The notes beneath the pieces were generated by a model. The model was given only the letters and a program-made list of their open reading frames with translations, was not told the DNA's origin and ran no database searches. DNA of 5,415 nucleotides, taken from NCBI GenBank assembly GCA_025356795.1, contig JANXRR010000619.1:1-5415 (forward strand), read 5' to 3'. Within the stretch, counting starts at the first letter, position 1. Each line of letters starts with the position of its first letter. This document shows, in pieces, positions 1-5,415 of the stretch. This DNA comes from Bacteroidia bacterium (GTDB lineage Bacteria > Bacteroidota > Bacteroidia > Cytophagales > Cyclobacteriaceae). The translations under genes and the position numbers were made by a program.

Positions 1-848
1 TTTCAGGGGCTTTCTTTTCGCTAGTGGCCGATGCAAAGCTTATAAAACTGGGTGCCAATGGAGTTACTGTAGAAGGCAAATTTGAAAAAGGCGAAGCTTG
101 GAAAGATTATAAAAGACAACTGCAAGACATGAAAGGCTTGCTTCAATCGGAAGTGGTAACAATGGGTATCAACAAGAAAAATCTTCGTACTGAGAAAACG
201 GATAAAGTAACAGCGTATATATCAGTAGAAGGTGGCGATTTTTTGGAAGGTAACATAGATTATATCGAAGAGGCGTTTAATGATGGCGTGCGCTCTATTC
301 AACTTGTTCACTATGTGCCCAACAATGTGGGCGACTTACAAACAGCCGATCCCATTAATAACGGATTATCACTATTTGGGAAAGAATTGGTGAGAAGGAT
401 GAATAAAGTAGGAATGGCAATAGACGTTGCTCACGCAAATTATAAGACAGTAAAAGATGTAGTTAACCTTACCGATTCGCCTATTATTTTATCGCACAGT
501 ATCCTTGAAATGGAAGCGGACCGACCTATTTCAAAACGTGCCATTTCAAAAGAACATGCGAAATTGATTGCGCAAACGGGAGGTGTTATTGGCGCTTGGC
601 CTTCTGGCTTCAATAAAAATTTTGATGAGTTCGTAGATAACACATTAAGGCTTGTGGATGCCGTTGGTATTGGCCATGTGGGTATAGGCACCGATATGGA
701 TGGGAATTTTAAACCCGTACTTTCCAGCTATACACAGTATACTACTTTCGCAGTAGCCCTAAAAGCGAAAGGACTTTCTTCCGTTGAGGTTGGAAAAATT
801 ATGGGTGAAAATGCAAAGCGCGTATTGTTGAGAATTTTTAAGAGTTAG
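1..848 (+). CDS. Peptidase M19 (membrane dipeptidase-like), 5'-truncated by window edge
   Basis: This is a zinc dipeptidase of the M19 family (renal dipeptidase-like TIM barrel), expected to hydrolyse dipeptides. The frame is open from base 3 to the TAG at 846-848 and shows 281 residues. The GTG at 24 is only an internal valine codon: the preceding residues SGAFFSL continue the conserved segment before it. Numbering from base 3, the active-site series is visible in order. E76 (SVEGGD) is the bridging zinc ligand, H103 (LVHY) a substrate-site His, H144 (IDVAH) and H165 (LSHS) are zinc ligands, R174 (DRPIS) is the substrate-binding Arg, and D231 (GTDMDG) is the catalytic Asp. They match human E125, H152, H198, H219, R230 and D288. 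The C-terminal GENAKRVL signature closes the domain. The N-terminal HxD zinc motif and any signal peptide lie to the left of the window, so localisation cannot be judged. The visible part is intact, without frameshift. The gene converges on the ferritin-like pair. The family call is firm; the substrate is unknown. Confidence 0.93.
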   Translation, partial: SGAFFSLVADAKLIKLGANGVTVEGKFEKGEAWKDYKRQLQDMKGLLQSEVVTMGINKKNLRTEKTDKVTAYISVEGGDFLEGNIDYIEEAFNDGVRSIQLVHYVPNNVGDLQTADPINNGLSLFGKELVRRMNKVGMAIDVAHANYKTVKDVVNLTDSPIILSHSILEMEADRPISKRAISKEHAKLIAQTGGVIGAWPSGFNKNFDEFVDNTLRLVDAVGIGHVGIGTDMDGNFKPVLSSYTQYTTFAVALKAKGLSSVEVGKIMGENAKRVLLRIFKS

Positions 849-915
849 TAAATTATAGCAGCCATTCGTGATTCTTCTTTTGCACAGAACCCAAAACGTT
901 TTAAAAAAAAATCTG

Positions 916-950
916 AAAAAAAAAAGCCAGACGTTTTAATGTCTGGTTTT
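916..950. terminator. Bidirectional rho-independent terminator between convergent genes
   Basis: A perfect 6-bp stem, CCAGAC (927-932) with GTCTGG (941-946), closes an 8-base loop. It can be extended by a G-T pair and by A-T pairs from the flanking runs. Ten A residues (916-925) precede it and four T residues (947-950) follow. Read on the minus strand the stem is followed by ten T residues, a strong terminator for the ferritin-like operon, whose last stop codon is 24 bp away. On the plus strand the T run is short, so termination of the M19 gene here, about 70 bp after its stop codon, is probably weaker. Confidence 0.8.
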
Positions 951-973
951 CTACTGAAACATACTTCTTGGAA

Positions 974-1750
974 TCACACAATAAACAAACCTGCGATGGC
1001 CAACACCTTATCGGGAGTCAATGGTTCATCAAATGCTTGCGTAGCAATTGTAGCGCTATAACCCAATGAAGTTAAATTAGCTCCCCCTTGTGTAACATTG
1101 TCCTCACCTGCATAGACAGCAGCCGGAGATCCAGTATTGCCAGTTATCCATCCTTTCTCAGCGCGTAATCTGCGTATCATTGCAGCATGTCTTGCCTCCA
1201 CAGAGTGAATCTGTAAAGCAGCGGTTAGCACATCTTTATTACTTTGAAGTTCACCCGCCCTTCCTTTATAAGCGCGCACTCCTGTATCTTCAAAAGCCTG
1301 AGATACGGCTAAGAATGTTTGATAGTTTGTGAACACATCGGCATAGGCTCCTTTAGCTGTATAATCAAATGTTGGCTTTGCTACTGGCGTGGCGCCTAAA
1401 GAAGTAATGGTACTTTTCAAAAAATTAACGTGAGCCGTTTCATGTTTGTTAATTTGATTGAAAATAACTACCCTATCGGCAGGAATTAATCCAGAGGCAG
1501 CTAATCCTTTTGTATAGAACTCACACTCGAGGTACTCAAGGGTAAGAGCAAAATTTAACACTTCAGCAACTGAGGCAGAGGTGCCACCATACGCTTTTTT
1601 AAACATCCCTCCCACAGCTAATGGCAAAGCAGCAACAGCTATTTTCTTACTGAAAGAGGAAGCGTTTTTAAACATGCCTCTGCGTGACAACTTTTCGTTG
1701 ATTTCAGGATCTTTTTTTTCTATCTCTTCAATTATATTATAAATATTCAT
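974..1750 (-). CDS. Exported ferritin-like domain protein (Ferritin_2 type), Tat-like leader
   Basis: A protein of 258 residues with a four-helix ferritin-like domain, probably binding a diiron or other dimetal centre outside the cytoplasm. The ligand pattern is complete: E72 (with E75) in helix 1, the ExxH motif E104-T-A-H107 in helix 2, E154 (FEDTG) in helix 3 and E185-A-R-H188 in helix 4. A leader precedes it: about 21 charged residues, then SRRGMFK (22-28), close to the twin-arginine motif, then a hydrophobic stretch (about 37-49) ending near AYGGTSA. No lipobox cysteine is seen, so the product is likely periplasmic or stays anchored by its leader. About 70 residues follow helix 4, rich in Gly, Ala and Thr, with no recognised domain. 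The ATG at 1750 is preceded by an A-rich leader without a Shine-Dalgarno sequence, and the next Met is inside the leader. It lies 18 bp downstream of a paralogue and is the second gene of the pair. The domain resembles PF13668, the family of plant desiccation-related PCC13-62-like proteins (recalled, not searched). The physiological role is unknown. Confidence 0.88.
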   Translation of the reverse strand: MNIYNIIEEIEKKDPEINEKLSRRGMFKNASSFSKKIAVAALPLAVGGMFKKAYGGTSASVAEVLNFALTLEYLECEFYTKGLAASGLIPADRVVIFNQINKHETAHVNFLKSTITSLGATPVAKPTFDYTAKGAYADVFTNYQTFLAVSQAFEDTGVRAYKGRAGELQSNKDVLTAALQIHSVEARHAAMIRRLRAEKGWITGNTGSPAAVYAGEDNVTQGGANLTSLGYSATIATQAFDEPLTPDKVLAIAGLFIV

Positions 1751-1768
1751 GATTTTTTGTAGTTAAGT

Positions 1769-2497
1769 TTAAGAAGGAAGTTTATCAAATTTGACTGTAC
1801 CTTTTACATACTTACCCGCAGCAGTCAATACTTCGGTTGGTGTTTTTGCTAAGTCTAATCCTTTATCGACTGTTATTACATCATCGCCCGCAAATGCAGC
1901 TGTGTATGGACTAATCAAATCGCGAAGAACTGACGCATGCCTTGCTTCTACTGATACAATTTTACCGGCTATTAAAAGATAATCAGCACTTACAAAAAGT
2001 TTACCAGCTCCGTTGTATGCAGATACGCCTAAATCTTCAAATGATTTTGCGGCTTCCAATACTGCTGTGCGATCACTAAAATTAATGGAAGTAAAATCAA
2101 ATTCTTGTTGTGCAATAGCTGCTGTACCGATAGCAACCTTAAAGAAATCGCGATGTAAAAGTTCGTGATCTTTAATCTCGGTGAGAATGGTTGTTTCAGC
2201 AGCAGACATACCCGAATATGGGCTTGCCACTACTTTTGAATAAAAGGCAGCTTCTAACTGCTCTAATAAATAAGCATAATTTAAAATACCTACATCCCCA
2301 GTTCCTAAATCTACCATAGCCGTGCTAGTAGTATTCATGTCGTTGGTTTTATTATCCTTACATCCAGTAATAACTAAACCCGCTACTACTGCCGATGCCC
2401 CTGCGTATTTTAAAAAAGCATTGCGCGAAATAGGAGAAAGAAACTTTCCTTTCGCTATCTCATTACTCTCCTCGAGTTCCCTTGTTTGTTTTGTCAT
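1769..2497 (-). CDS. Ferritin-like domain lipoprotein (Ferritin_2 type)
   Basis: A protein of 242 residues, paralogous to the product of the next gene. The N-terminus has a charged region, SRNAFLK (24-30, a Tat-like motif with Asn replacing the second Arg), a hydrophobic stretch, and the lipobox ITGC with C46 as the predicted lipidated residue, so it should be membrane-anchored. The residues after the Cys are K-D-N-K; charged residues there can direct lipoproteins to the cell surface in some Bacteroidota, but this is inference. The ferritin-like bundle shows E79 and E82 (helix 1), E112-L-L-H115 (helix 2), E154 (FEDLG, helix 3) and E184-A-R-H187 (helix 4), a full dimetal ligand set. The most similar stretches to its neighbour are FED-GV-AY-G and SVEARHA. 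The ATG at 2497 is the only sensible start, since the next Met lies beyond the lipobox; its leader is A-rich without a Shine-Dalgarno sequence. It is the first gene of a two-gene transcript. Iron storage in a cage is unlikely for an anchored protein; metal binding or oxidation is possible but unproven. Confidence 0.88.
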   Translation of the reverse strand: MTKQTRELEESNEIAKGKFLSPISRNAFLKYAGASAVVAGLVITGCKDNKTNDMNTTSTAMVDLGTGDVGILNYAYLLEQLEAAFYSKVVASPYSGMSAAETTILTEIKDHELLHRDFFKVAIGTAAIAQQEFDFTSINFSDRTAVLEAAKSFEDLGVSAYNGAGKLFVSADYLLIAGKIVSVEARHASVLRDLISPYTAAFAGDDVITVDKGLDLAKTPTEVLTAAGKYVKGTVKFDKLPS

Positions 2498-2583
2498 AAT
2501 GTTTAGTTTTTTATGTCTATGCCATAAACAGTTAAAAACTTATGCCAATGCTTATATTTTATATAGGCAGGCGTTAAATGATG

Positions 2584-2615
2584 CAGAATTATTACACTAG
2601 AAGAAAAAATTGCAA
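2584..2615 (-). promoter_or_regulatory. Candidate Bacteroidota-type promoter for the ferritin-like pair
   Basis: On the minus strand TTG (bases 2615-2613) is followed, after 21 bases, by TAATTCTG (2591-2584). The phylum consensus is a TTG or TTTG box near -33 and TAnnTTTG near -7, with about 20 bases between. The -7 box has one mismatch (C for T). It would start transcription around base 2577, giving a leader of about 80 bases before the ATG at 2497. Such short motifs occur by chance in AT-rich DNA, so this is a suggestion only. Confidence 0.35.
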
Positions 2616-2850
2616 CGAATTAGAGAAAAAATTCCACACACATTCATCATCAAAATACATTTGACATGAAGACATGCTTATATAAGTTTAATGAATTCTT
2701 ACAGAAATAGTACTTAAAACAAAGAAGACTTTAACGCTTTTAATGATTCACCTTCTTCTTTCCATTCTCTTTGCGCTTCTTCCTTATATCTCTGTAGTGT
2801 GCATTTTCATTGAGTTGTACAGTGGCTTTCCAATCAAAATTTCATCTAGA

Positions 2851-2900
2851 AGAGCCATTGCTTTCGGAAGATTTATAAGGCATGATTGCAAATGGCATCT
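2851..2900 (-). other. Imperfect inverted repeat just after the receptor gene
   Basis: GCCATT at 2854-2859 pairs with AATGGC at 2891-2896. The helix can be extended inward by a GC pair step past a bulged base and outward by AGA/TCT past a single bulge. The loop is about 27 bases. On the minus strand it begins about 8 bases after the receptor stop codon, where a terminator or 3'-end stabilising hairpin would sit, but no T run follows, so it is not a standard intrinsic terminator. Confidence 0.3.
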
Positions 2901-2907
2901 ATGTTCT

Positions 2908-5415
2908 CTAAAAATAAACTCTGTACATTAGATTAGGAAAAAATGCCCCCGTGCTCACATAGCCGATGGAACTAGGTTTTGTTTTATCATAATATTCCGA
3001 AAGTTTAGTTTGAGAATTAGTAAGGTTGTCGAGTACAAGTGTGAGCTCATGCGTTGCTTTGGGTTTGTTCCATTTGTAGTTAGCCGAAATGGTTACAAAA
3101 TAGGTGTCATCGAGTTTGTGATCATAGGCTTTGCTATAATCCCAATAAGCATTGGTATTGGCGTTTACGGCTAAATTTCCGTTGGCATCTCTCAACAAGG
3201 GTATGATTTTCTGTCCTCCTCCAAAATATACCTTTGCATTTATTACAAGAGCTTGATTCTTCTTTTTTCCAAGCCGTATAAATTCTTTTCCTCCCAAAAG
3301 ATTGATCAAATAATTTCCGTTGTAGGCAGTGCTCCTTTCAATACCATCGTTGGCCCTGTAGAGCGATTGATAGATGGATGTGTTGAACAGGAAATAATAT
3401 TTGTTGGCGAAAAATCGTTCTAGTGTCAACTCTACTCCATAATTCCGTCCCTTGCCCTCATTAACAAGATTGACATACCGAAACACCTGCCCTTCGTTTA
3501 TGGTGGAGTAGGAACTTCCTGTATTGTTCTCTACTGGCAGGTTGAACAAATATTGATAATATACTTCTGCTTTAGCCCTCACATTGGTAGATATTTTTTT
3601 TTCGTAACCCACAACAAAGTGATGTGCCTTCAACAAATCTAAGTTTTTGTTGGGCTCTGTTATTGAACCATCGGCTTGTTTTACTTTGGCAAAGTAGTTG
3701 GGAATACTTTCCATGGTGCTATGAAGTCCATATCCTAACGAGAGAATATTACTTAGTTTGTATCTCCAGTTGATGGCAGCCCTGGGTTCAAGCGTGCTTT
3801 TTTGATTCAGCAAAACATTAACGTTGTGAAGCCCCATTACCAAGGTAATGTCATCATTTGTGCGGTGCATCCAACTAACATAATTTCGTAGAACACCCAC
3901 ATTTTTGTTGAAGTCAATTAAAGCGATCCTGTTTGTAAGATTATCATCCAGTTGACTTTGGTTATAGTTATAGTTGAAGAGCGCGTATTGCGTGCCTACC
4001 TGAAGATTATTTTTACTATTGATTTTGCTAATATAATTAGTGGAACCACGGAATGTATTTTTCTCTAAATGACTGGAGAAGTTGAGCCGCCTTTGAGAAA
4101 GGGAATCTTTTGTATGATTACCTATTCGATCAAAAACAGGAATGATCTTAGATTCAAAGATATCATCTTGTATGCCTTCAGTAGAATATGAAAGGGTTGA
4201 ATTGATATAACTATTCTTACTTACGTTGATGATGTGGCCAAGGCCGGTGTTAAGCAAGTGCGCCCGTTTATTATAATCTTCCTGAATATCACCTTGCATG
4301 TGACGGTCGCCAGGGGTTTGCCACACGGTGGGGTTCACATCATCCAATGAAAATTGACTCTTGCCGGCCAAGCCAAACACCGAGAAAGTACCCATTTTTT
4401 TTGTTGGAAGGTTTACTTTGTATGCCGCATCTTGATAGACAGGAATTCCTTTTATACTTGTTAACCCAAGGCCACTAAGTAAACCTAATGTAGAATATCT
4501 GTAGTTAGCCAGATACGAACCACTATACGTTTTGCTGAAGGGGCCTTCCACCGTTATATCAATACCCATTAATCCAAACCCAAACACCGATTCGAATTTT
4601 TCATTGTTGCCATTTCTGAATTTAATATCATACACCCCCGATAGCACATCACCATATTCAGGTGAAAAAGCACCTGTGTGGAAATCAGAGGTAGACAACA
4701 TGTTGTTATTTAATGTGCTAATCAAGCCACCTGCTGCATTCTGATCTGCAAAGTGGTTAGGGTTTGTAATCTGAACGCCTTCCAGTCGATACTGCACGTA
4801 CTTTGGCGAATTACCCCTTACAATAATGTCGTTATTCCCATTCTGATTACTGGTGATCCCGGCAAAATTCGATAGTATGCGCGAAGGATCATTAAAACCA
4901 CCAGCATAGCGGTTCGTTTCTTCGGCAGACACAGATCTAGAGCTGACCAAAGCCATATCATTCATGGGCTGCCCTTTCTCGTTATTGGCAGTTACCACAA
5001 CCCCTTCCAATTTTATTGCCGATTCTTTTAAGTGCAAATCGAGTACAACTTCCTTTCCCGAGTTGACAACCACATTGGATATGATCTGCTCTTCATAACC
5101 AATATATGAAATGAGAAGATTAATTCTACCGATGGGTACGCTTTTTATTTTAAAATTCCCCTCTATATCGGTTGCCGCGCCTACCAATGGAGTAGTCCCC
5201 AAAATGCGAATGGTAGCTCCAATTAAAGGTGCTTTGTTATCTATATCCAGAATTCTTCCTCTTACAATCTGGTGGAGGCTTCGGTTGATTTGGGTTTCTG
5301 ATTTCTCATTGATTGGAGTTATGACAATCGTATTGTTCACCATTTTGAAAGATAATTTTGTATTCTTCAATGCTTCCCTAAGAACTTCCTTTAACGATGC
5401 ATTTGATAATTTTAT
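2908..5415 (-). CDS. TonB-dependent outer-membrane receptor with STN and carboxypeptidase-D-like domains, 5'-truncated
   Basis: An outer-membrane active transporter driven by TonB; substrate unknown. The frame is open to the right edge, giving 835 visible residues (numbered from base 5415) and a TAG stop at 2910-2908. The TTG at 5370 is an internal Leu: upstream residues (SLKEVLREA) together with LSFKMVNNTIVI form the C-terminal half of an STN (secretin/TonB short N-terminal) domain, residues 1-36. Next come a carboxypeptidase-D-like regulatory beta-sandwich (about 50-130; VRGRILD, PLIGATI, TDIEGNFKI, ISYIGY), a TonB-box-like LEGVVVTAN (136-144), a plug domain (about 160-267; DPSRILSNFAGI, DIIVRGNSP, YRLEGVQI, EYGDVLSGVYDIKFR) and a beta-barrel to the end. 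The protein ends in YRVYF; a terminal aromatic residue is the usual Bam recognition signal. The signal peptide lies outside the window. No SusD-like gene follows, so it is not a standard SusC of a SusCD pair. STN domains often accompany FecR/ECF-sigma signalling; any such genes would lie to the right of the window. Confidence 0.93.
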   Translation of the reverse strand: MKLSNASLKEVLREALKNTKLSFKMVNNTIVITPINEKSETQINRSLHQIVRGRILDIDNKAPLIGATIRILGTTPLVGAATDIEGNFKIKSVPIGRINLLISYIGYEEQIISNVVVNSGKEVVLDLHLKESAIKLEGVVVTANNEKGQPMNDMALVSSRSVSAEETNRYAGGFNDPSRILSNFAGITSNQNGNNDIIVRGNSPKYVQYRLEGVQITNPNHFADQNAAGGLISTLNNNMLSTSDFHTGAFSPEYGDVLSGVYDIKFRNGNNEKFESVFGFGLMGIDITVEGPFSKTYSGSYLANYRYSTLGLLSGLGLTSIKGIPVYQDAAYKVNLPTKKMGTFSVFGLAGKSQFSLDDVNPTVWQTPGDRHMQGDIQEDYNKRAHLLNTGLGHIINVSKNSYINSTLSYSTEGIQDDIFESKIIPVFDRIGNHTKDSLSQRRLNFSSHLEKNTFRGSTNYISKINSKNNLQVGTQYALFNYNYNQSQLDDNLTNRIALIDFNKNVGVLRNYVSWMHRTNDDITLVMGLHNVNVLLNQKSTLEPRAAINWRYKLSNILSLGYGLHSTMESIPNYFAKVKQADGSITEPNKNLDLLKAHHFVVGYEKKISTNVRAKAEVYYQYLFNLPVENNTGSSYSTINEGQVFRYVNLVNEGKGRNYGVELTLERFFANKYYFLFNTSIYQSLYRANDGIERSTAYNGNYLINLLGGKEFIRLGKKKNQALVINAKVYFGGGQKIIPLLRDANGNLAVNANTNAYWDYSKAYDHKLDDTYFVTISANYKWNKPKATHELTLVLDNLTNSQTKLSEYYDKTKPSSIGYVSTGAFFPNLMYRVYF

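Larger units (their letters stand above)
2498..2907. other. 410-bp intergenic region without a convincing gene
   Basis: This gap separates the TonB-dependent receptor stop codon from the start of the ferritin-like pair, both on the minus strand. It is AT-rich and holds a candidate minus-strand promoter (2584-2615), an AT dyad at 2553-2565 (TATAT-TTT-ATATA), a perfect 10-bp palindrome CTTATATAAG at 2677-2686, a repeated 10-mer ATGCTTATAT (2548-2557 and 2674-2683), and an imperfect inverted repeat near the receptor stop codon (2851-2900). An open frame on the plus strand from 2743 to 2931 exists, but it lacks family resemblance and overlaps the receptor gene tail, so it is not called. Confidence 0.6.

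Noticed and set aside
440..691. Minus-strand open frame of 83 codons inside the M19 gene
   Set aside because: It lies wholly opposite the conserved M19 active-site segments and has no family resemblance.
893..902. Perfect palindrome AAAACGTTTT upstream of the terminator, as a possible regulator site
   Set aside because: It lies between two convergent gene ends where no promoter is expected, and a 10-bp AT-rich palindrome is easily fortuitous.
974..2497. Cytoplasmic ferritin or Dps iron-storage proteins
   Set aside because: Both products carry export leaders and one a lipobox, and their lengths and tails differ from cage-forming ferritins and Dps; the Ferritin_2-like assignment fits better.
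2322..2600. Plus-strand open frame of 92 codons opposite the start of the lipoprotein gene
   Set aside because: It is antisense to the signal peptide and lipobox of the ferritin-like lipoprotein; its hydrophobic and Ser/Leu-rich reading is what antisense of such sequence produces.
2743..2931. Plus-strand open frame of 62 codons starting with a hydrophobic segment, as a small membrane protein
   Set aside because: No recognisable family, no Shine-Dalgarno or clear promoter, a C-terminal half of arbitrary composition, and overlap with the 3' end of the well-supported receptor gene on the other strand. Kept only as an observation.
4532..4744. Plus-strand open frame of 70 codons inside the receptor gene
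   Set aside because: Antisense to the plug/barrel junction of the receptor, with no independent support.
2908..5415. SusC of a glycan-utilisation locus
   Set aside because: No SusD-like gene or carbohydrate-active enzyme is seen downstream, and the plug motifs (DPSRILSNFAGI) fit the broader non-SusC receptor group better.

Overview
The window looks like chromosomal DNA of a member of the Bacteroidota, probably Cytophagales- or Chitinophagales-like (the order is inference). The support is an outer-membrane TonB-dependent receptor with an STN plus carboxypeptidase-D-like N-terminus, A-rich leaders without a Shine-Dalgarno sequence in front of the complete genes, a moderately AT-rich composition, and a candidate promoter of the TTG / TAnnTTTG type used in this phylum.

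Layout. (1) Bases 1-848, plus strand: the C-terminal part of a peptidase M19 (membrane/renal dipeptidase-like) enzyme, cut by the left edge. (2) Bases 849-973: convergent intergenic region with a stem-loop flanked by A and T runs, able to terminate in both directions and stronger for the minus strand. (3) Bases 974-2497, minus strand: two adjacent ferritin-like genes 18 bp apart, almost certainly one transcript. Both proteins carry the same diiron motif set (Glu, ExxH, Glu, ExxH) but have different export signals: the upstream one has a lipobox, the downstream one a Tat-like leader. (4) Bases 2498-2907: a 410-bp region with no convincing gene, a candidate promoter for the ferritin-like pair and some AT-rich dyads. 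(5) Bases 2908-5415, minus strand: a TonB-dependent receptor running off the right edge; its reading frame is open to the last base and the visible N-terminus is inside an STN domain.

How they fit together. Every complete or near-complete product is predicted to be envelope-associated. The receptor and the ferritin-like pair share a strand but are separated by 410 bp, so a functional link (for example metal uptake plus metal binding or oxidation outside the cytoplasm) is only a hypothesis. The M19 gene is convergent and is an independent unit. I see no CRISPR array, tRNA, rRNA, insertion sequence or phage gene. Nothing here amounts to a clear new system; the tandem, differently anchored ferritin-like pair is the most interesting item.
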